A DNA stretch of 64,000 bases, from positions 18,651,820-18,715,819 of the forward strand of contig NC_069670.1 of NCBI RefSeq assembly GCF_027244095.1, written 5' to 3'. Under the pieces are notes generated by a model. That model had not been told where the DNA came from. It ran no database searches and saw only the letters and a program-made list of their open reading frames with translations. Of the stretch, positions 44,905 to 56,900 are shown in pieces. The position numbers were made by a program, and so were the translations under genes. Source of the stretch: Hemicordylus capensis (taxonomy: Eukaryota > Chordata > Lepidosauria > Squamata > Cordylidae). Each line of letters opens with the position of its first letter. Positions within the stretch are counted from its first letter, which is position 1.

Positions 44905-47900
44905 ATGGAGATAAAAGTGGGGAGCGACAAGAAGGATGCTCTGGGCTTATTGGTCTTGACGCTCGCCAGCCTCTTAACAGGTAAGTCCATTAGACCCAAG
45001 GAGAGACACCCACAGTATTCCTCAGAGGAGGGACCACCTGATGGCTCTCCAGCAAGAGACTGTGTTTCTCTTGGAATCCCAGTGCGAGTAGGAGGAAGAT
45101 TCCCCTCCTCAAGATAACTCACCTGCTTTCTGCATACTTTTGGGTGGATAGGAAAGTGTGTGGTGGGAAACAACATTGCGGTTGATGCCCTTTCGTTTCG
45201 GGACAGATGGAGTCGTTGCTGGTGCCTAAATGCTCCCTGGATTATTAAGGATGGGATCTGGGGCACACTTCCTTGGGAGTAAGCCCCACTGAATTCAGCC
45301 AGCCAGTCGCTCTATTTGTTTAGCCGTAGCCATGACCAAGATGTTGAACTCAAAAAATAGGTAGTTAATCCTATTGAATTCAGGGGTGTGTGTGTATGTG
45401 CACTTTTGAGTAAGCCTGCATAGAATCAGATTGGAAGAACACTTCTATGGTAGCTGAGATATTGTGAATCATTTATTTTTAAAAAAATTTCCTCTGGGGT
45501 TTTTCTCTCTGTGCATGTATATAAGCAAAATTCGGTTGCTGAATTCATAGCATATTTATTTCTTGCTTGAGATGACCTTCCAGTAGTAGAAAAACAGCCT
45601 AGGGTAAGATGTCTGTTTGCAGTGGGAGGGAAAAGAATCTCATCTCTCACCAATTAAAAATAAAATAAAATCCGCAACTCTGTTCACAAATGTAAGCCTA
45701 TACGTCATTAGAGCTCAAGGACACGATCCCCTGGGTAGTTCTCCCGCACAGTGACCATTCATTTCAATGAGGTGGGGTGTGGGTGTGTGTTGCACCGTAC
45801 TGTGGACCGTGCCCAACACAATTTGTCCAGGCTGGTGGTGATGGCGGCGGCATGAAGAGTTTGATTCTGTTACGCAATCGCCAACAAATGAACTTCCTTA
45901 ATTCTTGATTATCTAATCTAAAGTAGGCAGTCCTCCCCCTGCTTCTCTTCCTCCTCCTCCGTTTTCTCAAGCAAATTTGGCCAGCGAAGGCAATTTTATC
46001 AAGAAGAAGACCAGATGTGATTAACGAGACATACCAGAAGCAACACCCTCCACATAACTTCCAAATGAGAGGTGCTCTGGGGGACAGAGAGTTCAGTGAA
46101 GAGACACACTTCTTCTTTTGGCAGAAGGTGTAAGAAATGCAGAACTTGTAAACGCTAAATATAGAAGAGGCTGTGCTATATTCACAGTTCCTCATTCCCA
46201 TTTTGTATGCGGTTCATTTTATTATGAACAGTTCATAAGTTACTCCATTTACTTATATGCTGTTAAAATGTGCAGTTTGATTTTACCAGCTGTGTGAGAG
46301 AGAGTGTGTGTCTATAGATAGAAATGTCATATTTATCTGAATCCAATACTAGGTAGTATTGTAGAACTGGAAAAGGTGCAGAAGAGGGCAACCAAGATGA
46401 TCAGGGGCCTAGAGCACCTTTCTTATGAGACAAGGCTACAACACCTGGGGCTTTTTAGTTTAGAAAAAAGGCAACTGTGGGGGAGACATGATAGAAGTCT
46501 ATAAAATCATGCATGGTGTGGAGGAAGTGGACAGAGAGAAATTCTTCCCCCTCTCACGTAACACTAGAAGCAGGGTTCATCCCATGAAATTCATTGCCGG
46601 GAAATTTAGGACCAGCAAACGGAAGTATTTTTTCACACAATGCATAATCAACTTGTGGAATTCTCTGCCACAAGATGTGGTGACAGCCAACAACCTGGAT
46701 GGCTTTAAGAAGGGTTTGGATAACTTCATGGAGGAGAGGTCTATCAACGGTTACTAGTCGGAGGACTATAGGCCAACTCCAGCCTCAAAGGCAGGATGCC
46801 TCTGAGTACCAGTTGCAGGGGATTAACAGCAGGAGAGAGGGCATGCCCTCTACACCTGCCTGTAGGCTTCCAATGGCATCTGGTGAGCCATTGTGTGAAA
46901 CAGGATGCTGGACTAGATGGGCTCTAGGCCCCTGATCATCTCGGTTGCCCTCTTCTGCACCTTTTCCAGTTCTACAATGTCCTTTTTTAGATGTGGTAAC
47001 CAGAATTGTACACAGTACTCCAAGTGTGGCCACACCATCATTTTGTATAAGGGCATTATAATATTAGCAGTTTTATTTTCAATCCCCTTCCTAATGATCC
47101 CTAGCATGGAATTGGCCTTTTTCACAGCTGCCGCCCATGGAGTTGACACTTTCAACGAGCTGTCCACCACGACCCCAAGATCCCTCTCCTGGTCAGTCAC
47201 TGACAGCTCGGATCCCATCAGCATATACTTGAAGTTGGGGTTTTTTGTCCCAATGTGCATCACTTTACATTTGCCAACACTGAACCGCATTTGCCATTTT
47301 GTCACCCACTCACCCAGTTTGGAGAGATCCTTTTGGAGCTCCTCACAATCCGTTTTGGATTTCACTACCCGGAAGAGTTTGGTATCATCTGCAAATCTGG
47401 CCACCTCGCTGCTTACCCCTGCTTCTAGATCATTTATGAATAAATTAAAAAGCACCGGTCCCAGTACAGATCCCTGGGGGACCCCACTTCTTACTTCCCT
47501 CCATTGTGAAAACTCTCCATTTATCCCTGTTCTCTGTTTCCTGTCTTTCACCCAGTTAGCAATCCACACATGTACTTGTCCCCTTATCCCATGACTGCTA
47601 AGTTTGGGTAGGGACAGTCCTTGTTGGAGTCTCTAGTGAAAGATACAGGAGAGCACACTGGGTCATGTAACTGGGGATACTTATATCCCAAACATGCCTT
47701 GGGGGCAAATTCCTACTGTCCTGCCTTTCTGATTAGAAATGTCAGGGTGGACCTGCACGGAATGCATTGTGTCTGATCGCACTTCCTGGGCGTCACAATG
47801 TTGGGGTCGCCTTCTGTATGCAAGGCTGGTTGTGATGAAAAACAGAGTATGCAGGTGTGCAAAAGAGCATCGTTGCGTGGGTGGGCTCTCTAGTAATCCT

Positions 47901-50900
47901 ATCAACAATTTCAATAGATACACCTCTAGACCTACGTCACCGACTCTCCTTCTTCGTGATGGGGAGACCATTGCTTCACTACCTTAGCTACTTTTCTTCC
48001 TGCTTGGCATAATTGGTGTGTTAGCGTGTCGTTATTTCTTGAGAGAGGATGAGGGGAGTGAAGGCAGTTCACTCTAAGTGCAGAGTGGCCTTGGTCGAAA
48101 GTTAGCCTTAGTTAGAGGTCTGCTTAAATGGGGCTGCCGCAGAGGGAGGGGGCGTGCATCTTGAGCCCCATTCTAATTTGCTTTGTTTGCAGACAAATCT
48201 AGGGGTGACTAGCCCATTGCCTACTAAGTGACTTGCCCCCAAATATATATAATTAACTTGAGAGCTCATGTTGCTGTGAAGCTCCTGAGCATATCCACAG
48301 TGCAATCTCCAAGTCTGGAGATGCAACTGAAAACGGGGAGGCTCCTGGGAGCCAGGCAGAATAAACACTGCCTAGGAATAATCCAGTTTCTAATGCAACG
48401 CAATCCCAAAAACACCCATATGTAGATATATATATATCCGGCAGCATCCCAGATAATTGTACATCCCAGCCCTCTATACTTCCATCCAGATACAACAAGC
48501 CCCACTTGTACTCCAGAGGCCTCAACCTCTCAGATAAAATAGAAGGAACAGGAAATGTGTGCTTTGCGAGTGTCTCCCTTGTGGCATTTATGTAAATACT
48601 AGTAGTATTTGTATAGTGTTTTCCAACACAACGTTCCCATAACCATTTACTTAAGAAAAAGAATAAGAAAATGATTTCCTGTCCCAAAAGGGCTTTCAGT
48701 CGGAAAAGAGACATGGGAACATAGGACGCTGCCACATGCTGAGATGATTCTCACGATTGCTAAAAAGCGGGCTAAGGGAGCCTAGCCCACTTTTTGGCGA
48801 GCGTGAGAACCACCTCAAAGCAGGTAACCCGCTTAACTAGTCCTCCCCTTAGATGAGGTAAGCAGAGCAAGCGCTCCGCCAACCCCGTCTTTTTGATCAT
48901 GTGTTGCTGCGGCAACACTCATGAGGAGACCCCTGCCGGGAGGCTGAAACAAGCCTCCCAGCCCTGGGGGTCTCTCCAAGATGCCTCATGTGCCCGCGCA
49001 GGGCATCCTGGAACTTCCGGGGGCCGCACAGCCTCCAATCCCCGCAGCCCCCACCGGCTCCGTGACGGAGCCGGCAGTCATGTGGGCAGCCGATCTGGCC
49101 GCCAGGTCTGCAGCCTGGATAATCTGCAGGGAGAGCGGGCCAAACTCGCTCTCCCCACAGAACTCCCTCCAGCGAGTCTCGCTGATTGTGAGACTCGCCT
49201 TACTGAGTCAGACCATTGGTCAATATTGTCTTCACAGACTGGCAGCGGCTCCTCCAAGGTGGCAGGCAGGAGTCCCTCTCTCAGCCCTATCTTGGAGATG
49301 CCGCCAGGGAGGGAACTTGGAACCTTCTGCTCTTCCCAGAGCGGCTCCATCCCCTGAGGGGAATATCTTCCAGTGCTCACATGGAGTCTCCCATTCAAAT
49401 GCAAATGGACCCTGCTTAACAGGGGGCTAATTCATGCTTGTTACCACAAGACCAACTCTCCTCCCATACACAAGGGAGACACAACAGCCACTGAAGAGAT
49501 GCCATGCAGGGTTGGGTAGGGACAGTCGCTCTCCCTCTACTAAATACTACAGCCACCACTTTAAAAGGTTCCTCTTGGCCCAGTTAGCAGCCCTGACAGC
49601 CTCCAATGCAAATGGGACACAATTTTGTAGGTGGGGGAGTCATTAATCTTCCCTGCCATGCCGTGATCCCAAGGGCTGTCCTCATGATTAGCATTCAGGT
49701 GGGAGAAGCCTCCGCCCCCAATTCAGGAGCCATGCACACTCCTGATTGGCCATCGTGAAAATTCTACAACCGGGGGGGGGGGAGGAAATGATTGTCTGTG
49801 AGCTGGGTAGCAGTGGCAATCTGGGTGAGGTGCTTAAAATCCGGGTGAAATCTGAAATTCCGGGGGGCATGGCAACTCTATTCTGGTTACTATTAGGATT
49901 CAGCTCAACTCATCTGAATTATAAAACACCATAAGATTAAATAGGTTTAAGACCCCACTCAGAGGCATGTGTGATTTGGGGATCGTGGCCTCCCTCGGTT
50001 TGGCGTCTCTCATCTCATCTTGCCTCTCCTTTGCACTGTCTGCCATCTTGGCATCCAAATATTCCTTCTAAGTCCTCCTTTTGGGTAGTAATCCACTGCT
50101 TCCCCCCCTTCCCCCCCCCCACCTGCCACACAACCAGTCATGTCTTTCAGACTGAGGACAGGGGATTTGCAGAGATTACAATGTTCTCTAACCAACTCCG
50201 GGATAAAACGAGATAAAGCTGTGATAAACTCAGGAAGCAATTTTCTTCAGCCCAGCAACCTAGCCCCTGATCCGTTGCTTCCTTAAGGTGAAATGAGACA
50301 ATAGGAGGAGAGGCGGAAGAGGAACCCAAGGGGCTGTGGACAGAGGATTGTCTCGTGTTGTTAAAATTATCAGGGCAAGGAGGAGAGAGATACCCTGTGT
50401 AAAGGCATTCCTGCTTGTGTTTCTAAATAAAAGAGTCGTATTGCGTTTTAGTGTCTTTTGTCTTGTAATACTGGATGCTAGGGATGTACACAAAATTCGC
50501 TCAAATTCGAATGCACTCAAAGTCTAATCGAATTTTGTCGTATTCGACTGAATTCGATTCAACTTCGGATGAATTTGAATCGATTTGAGTGTAGCTCCAT
50601 TCTCTTAAGTGGTTTTGAATTCAAATTGGTTTGGATTAGATTCAAATTTGAATCCATCTGAGCAAACTTTGTGCACCTCCCTACTGGATGCCTGCATGCA
50701 GCCAAAGTTCAAACTTTTTTACATTCAGAGGTGACATGGACTGAATGATATTTCCTTCATGGGACCATGTTGTAGAGGATTTGAGGATATTTCCTGGCAA
50801 GCACGCTCCGCTGACGTAGGGCAATGGCCAGGCCTTTTGATTGGTTCCCTGCTGCTCCTTGTGAACCAAGGGTGTGTCTTAAATCCTTGTTGAATCCAAC

Positions 50901-53900
50901 AGTGTGTCTTAAGTCATCCCCAGCTAATGTAGGCATGGAGGTTTCACCAAAAAGAGAGAAAGGGAGCAAATTTCAGGATAACTTCCAAGGAACACCTGAG
51001 AATTTCCGAGGGGAGCCAAAAGAGTTTCTACAAGGCAAGTGGAGCTTCTCAAGAGTTTCTGCTTGAAGTAAGATGGGTAGTGATGGGGTGGCTGTCCCCG
51101 GGGAAGCTTGTCTTCCACTACCAATTCTCACTGAGGAGCTCCTGATAAGCTTCCAAGAAAGGTCCAAGATTTGAAACTGATTGTCAGGAGATCCAGGATG
51201 GACCAAAGGAAGTATTTCTTCATGCAGTACACAATCAATCTATGGAACTCACTGCCACAAAATGTGGCGATGGCCACTAGTTTAGATGGCTTTAAAAGGG
51301 GGTTGGACAAATTCATGGAGAACAGGTCTATCTATGGGATATGAGGGAGACAGTATGCCTCTGAGTGACTGTTGCAGAGGAGTATGACAATCTCCTACTT
51401 GTGGCTCCTAGAGACATCTGGTTTCGGCCCTGGAGGAAACAGGACGGTGGACCAGACTGATCTGTGGTTTCGCCCAGCAGGGCTCCTTTTATGTTCTTAA
51501 GACTGCCTGGAATACAATTTGAAATGTGAAAGCAGGGGAGAGGGAAGAGGCCATTGCTCAGGGGGAGGATCATCCGTCTTCCATGCAGAAGGCCCCCGAT
51601 CCAATCGCTGGCATCTTCAGGTAGAGGATCTCAGCCTGGAACTTTCCCAGACAGCAGGCTTTACTGTGGGTTTTCTGCAAGGCTTTACAGCGAGTTCAAA
51701 GTTGCCCCCCAAAGGATGGATTTTTTTTTACCCTGGATATAAATCAGCCTACACTACACGATGGAAAGCCCGAATTGTGTGTGAAGTGCTCCCCGATAGC
51801 TTGCAGGGACTTTGGGATAATTTGGCCAATATGTGAATGCACATCTCCATTCTGGAGGAGATGTGAACTAAAAGCCGGGTGTGGAAAACTTCCTGGGAAA
51901 GACCCCTCTTTCCCCGAGACCTCGAAGAGCTACCAGGCCCAGGCTACAACTCTGGGCTCGATGGGCAAATAATCTGAACACAATCAACGTGGCAACCTAC
52001 TTGAAAAACCCGGGCGAACAAAAGAGATGGGATTGCCTCTCCTGTGTGACCTTTTAATGCAGACCAAATGAAAATCGGAGCATTTGGCCCTTCTCAAGTT
52101 AGCTGCAATCAGAGAGGATCTCCAGACAAATAAGATCTGTGCAAGCGACTGCCTGCTCTTTCTTCACCACCCTCTTTTGCTTCACACGCTGAAGCTCTTT
52201 CTTATATAATGAGACGAGGCTGCAGACATGGCGCGGCTTGTCATGATTTTGCAGCCGCACAGGGAGCAAAAACTCTGATGTGGGTATTTAATCTTTTCTT
52301 AATACGCAGCCACATCTGTTTATCCTCCCTCAAAGCACAGATGCAAGGGGGGAGGGGGGTCAGCCACACAACTGGCAGGGGAGATGACAACCTCCCCCCT
52401 CCCCCCAGGAAGGATGGATGGATGGATGGATGGATAGACAGACAGACACACAACCGCACAATCTCAAAGGAGTTAACAAGTTGGGAACGGTCACAGTGAG
52501 GTGGAGGACACCAGATGTTTATCAGATAAAAGTTGCAGGACAGCTTAAGAAAGGAAGCCATGCTGGGGGATCCAGGCCATGACATTTGGGAGCGACTAAT
52601 GAGGGCAAGAGGTCAGAGGAGTGCCCGGGATGTTTTGGTCCAGATTCCAGAATTCACAGGGGGGATCATCCCTATTACTTACAAATTAGAGAAGAGTAAT
52701 TGGGTGTAACCCACTCTCCCTCAGTTATTTATTTACTCGTTCATTTATTTCTACTCACCATATTTATAAAGAGCCTAATGCATACATCCCAAGGTGATGC
52801 ATGCAGCAATTTAAAACAATAAAACAACACAAAATAACACCATGGAAACAGTATTAAAAATAGATTTTGCTGGGCAATTGAGAATTCTGCAGCCGGAATT
52901 GGTACAGACTGCTCTTCTGAGTGAATAACCACATGAGGTGCAAGCTCTGTAGGGTTGGGAAACTATCCTTGACGTCTTGTAAAAGGACCCCAAATGATTG
53001 AGTCTATCTAAGTGGAGGATGTGGTCATTGAGATGGGCATGGCTGTCGAGGAAGGTGTAGCTGGGACGGCTATCACAGAGAGTGCCTGGCTGCTTCTGAA
53101 TTTGCGACGACAGAACTGGGAATACCCGTTTGATAATATATTTCAATCACTGAGCCACTTGTACACTAATTTGCTTCACTCTTCCAGCAAGAAACAAGCT
53201 GAATCTTCAAAATCTGCCCATGGGCCATCCCATTTCCTGTTTATCTAAGACACTGTCTGCTTTCTAGTCACAGTGCCATCTGGTGAACTGGCCTCCCCTT
53301 TGCATTCGTCATGCCTACATTTGTTACTTAGGAACATCGGAAGCTGCCATATACTGAGTCAGACTATTGGTCCATCTAGCTCAGGATTGTCTACACCAGT
53401 GATTCTGAAACTTGGGTCCTCAGGTGTTATTGGACTTCAACTCCCATAATCCCCAGCCTCAGTGGCCTTTGGTTGGGGATTATGGGAGTTGAAGTCCAAT
53501 AACACCTGAGGACCCAAGTCTGAGAATCACTGGTCTACACAGACTGGCAGCAGCTTCTCCAAGGTTGCAGGCAGGAATCTCTCTCTCAGCCCTATCTTGG
53601 AGATGCTGCCAGGGAGGGAACTTGGAACCTCAGATGCTCTTCCCAGAGCGGCTCCATCCCCTGAAGGGGAATATCTTACAGTGCAAACACTTCTAGTCTC
53701 CCTTTCGTATGCAACCAGGGCGGACCCTACTTAACTTAAGGGGACAAGTTATTGTTGCTACCACAAGACCAGCTCTCCTCTCTGGTCTTATCCCCAGAAG
53801 GTGATAGTAGGCTGGGTTGGGCATCTTGGTAGGTGATAAATATACTTTAAAAGATGAACGGTGTTTTGTTAGAAAGCCTTCCCTTGGAGTGAGCGGAAAG

Positions 53901-56900
53901 CTGTATGAACACATGTTCAGCACACAGTCCAGATGGCAGAGGGGCTTTATGACTTAGTGCTCAAAAGAAAATATCAGATTTCCCAAACGGCTTTTCGCTG
54001 CGGCTGGTATTTATAGCTATTAAAATAAAAACACAGAGAGTCACAACACTTATGCCCATCCATCCCACACAGACAGGATCTCCGAGCCTGATTAGTGGGA
54101 AATGATCATATTTCAGCGAATTCAAATACTATATTGTATCATACAATATAAATACGTATATGGGGAATATCCATGTTTGTTTAATAGATCGATCAGTTAG
54201 AAGAAGGGTTCCAATGTTGGGTTTTCAGATGTTGGTGGGCTTCAACTCCCGCCATTCCTAGCCACAGTAGCTGGCCATTGCAGCCAGGGTGAGGATGCTG
54301 GGAGTTGGAGTCCAATAACATCTGGGGGCCCAAGGTTGGGAACCCCCGAGTTAAAGGGAGATAATCAGTCAATTAAAAGTGCTTTAATCAGTTGAGTGTC
54401 CTAAAAATCAGCACATAATGAGCTCATTCTCATGACCAGAAGCTGGGTAAGAGGCAGCAAGGAAGCTGCTGGTCTTGTGGTAGGAAGCATGAATTGCCCC
54501 CTTTGCTAAGCAGGGTCTGCCCTAGTTTGCATTCGGATGGGAGACTACATGTGAGCACTGGAAGATATTCCCCTCGGGGATGGGGCCTCTCTGGGAAGAG
54601 CACCTGCATGCAGAAGGTCCCAGGTTCCCTCCCTGGCATCTCCAGGTAGGGCTGCAGTCCTGGAGAAGCCGCTGCCACTCAGTGTAGAATACAATAAATA
54701 TTTATATACCGCTTTTCAACAGAAGTTTCCAAAGCGGTTTCCAGAGATATAAATAAACAAATAAAATGGCTCCCTGTCCCCAAAAGGCACACAGACTAAG
54801 AAAGAAACATAAGGTAGACACCATTAACAGCCACTGGAGGAATGCTGTGCTGGGGGGGTAGATAGGGCCAGTTGCTCTCCCCCTGCTCAATAAAGAGAAT
54901 CACAACTAAATTAATAGCTGACCGAATTTTTATTGTTGTTTGTGGAGGAGACAAGAGAGGAATCGGTTAGGGCAGTTATGCCAAATTGGGTTTAATATGT
55001 TGGGTACAATATAGAAATGGCAGACTGGAAAAGCTACGGAACAATGAGTTAAAACTTATCCAATGTTATATTTAGAAGTCAATTTAATACAAAATGATTT
55101 ATAGATGGTATTTGATATTAAAAAAAAATTGGTACCAATATATAAAAAGGTTGGGGGTGGATCTTGGAGGGGTGTGGAGATGTTGAGGGTTTTCTTATTT
55201 TCATGTTTCTTCTCTCACTCTTTCTTCTTTTCTCATGTGGTGGATAGGTGGGAGGGCTGGGGCCTACTGGGACATGGTATATAAAAGCAAATATTGGGGT
55301 GATGTTCCCTGGGGGGGTCGGAGTCTTTCCTGCTGGGAATATTATAAAGAGAATGTTTGCAAATAATTTAATCTATGTTTTTATGTTGGTTAGAGCAACA
55401 TATGTATCGAAGTGGAAGACCAAATGTTTTTGGGGAGATTGGCTGATAGAGATCTTTGGGCTATGTGGAGATGACAGAACCTATAATTATGGATAGAAGA
55501 TTAAAGCTTAGAAAGTTTCAAGGATGGTTTGAGGCTTTTCTATTTTATACTATTTTTTCTTTACTTTTATCTTTATCTTCTATCATATGTAAAGAGTTAT
55601 TTCCTTAATATGGATTTTATAGTTGGACTGGTAGTTTGAAATGCAGATTTGGTAGATTAATGGGTTTTTTCTTTTCTTTTTTTCCCTTTTCTTTTTCCCT
55701 AAACTTCTTTTTTTCCTTAAGTTTTAAATGTGTGTTATTGGTTGTTGTTTTTTAATTAATTATAATAAGGTAAATTATAGTTTATAGTTGTTAATATCTA
55801 GACAACACTGTCTGTTATAGATGTTAATATGTAGATAACATTGAAGTGGTATTTAAAGTATTTCTTCAATATAGATCTTGCAGCAGATTTTGAAGGCTGA
55901 AAAGCAGGGAGGGTAGAATTATGGTTCTTTTTGTTTTTTAAGCTTTAAATTTATGGTGGTTTGTTTTTTTATTAATATTGTAAAAAGATAACTTTATATT
56001 TGTTATTTCACGAAAAGAGATGAGCGGGAAGTCCAATTTTGTCTGTTGTGTTTGTTATGGATGTTATCATTGTTAAAAATCAATAAAAATTAAATGAGGG
56101 GGGGGGAAGAGAATCACAACTTTAAAAAGGTGCCTCTTTCCTCGGTTAGCAATTAACAGTACTGAGCTAGATTGGACCAATGGTCTGATTCGGAATATGG
56201 CAGCTTCCTATGTTCCTAGGAGTATCCCATCAGACTCCAAACCCTGTGCACGCTCCCGAGAGACAGTCGTGTGTCAGCAAAAACCACAGTAGAAAGAGGA
56301 GACGTGATCGTGTGCTAGCTGCTATCCAAGTAGGACAGTGGCCACCAACACACACTGCATATCCAGCCCTGTATCGAAGGCGGAGGAAAAGATCCTACCC
56401 AGATCGTGGCTAGCACACCATCACTTCTCCGCCCTCTCACTTCAATTTTTGCCAACACATGGCTGCTTCTTGGGAGCGTGTAGAGGCCCTGGAGCCTGGC
56501 TGGATGCTCCTCCCTCTGAAAAATGTCTTAATTTCCTTTGTGCTGTTAGATGTAGGACTGTGTTAAGCTCCAATGAACCAACGACTGAAGTGTGGCCCTT
56601 TGCTTCTCTCTCAGATATCGCTGCTGGCCAGGCACAGAGTCCTCCGCGTCAGGTGAACGGGGTCCTGGGAGGCTCCGCGCTTCTCTCGGTGAATATTGTA
56701 CCGCAGACCAAAGTGAAGGAGATTGAGTGGAGCTACCGGGCGGGGCCGGGGCCGGCGCTGCTGGTGGCTTTGTTCCGGGATGGCAAATTTGAACGGCCCG
56801 ATCCTAGCGACAGGTTCAAGCAGAGGATAGAAATGTACAATGAGACCCTGAGGATAAAGGCCCTGGAACTGAATGATAGTGGTGTGTTTGGAGCACGGGT

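Noticed and set aside
46913-47569. 218-residue minus-strand open frame as a host gene
   Set aside because: It carries [20 protein letters not shown] and FADDTKLF, a CR1 reverse transcriptase.
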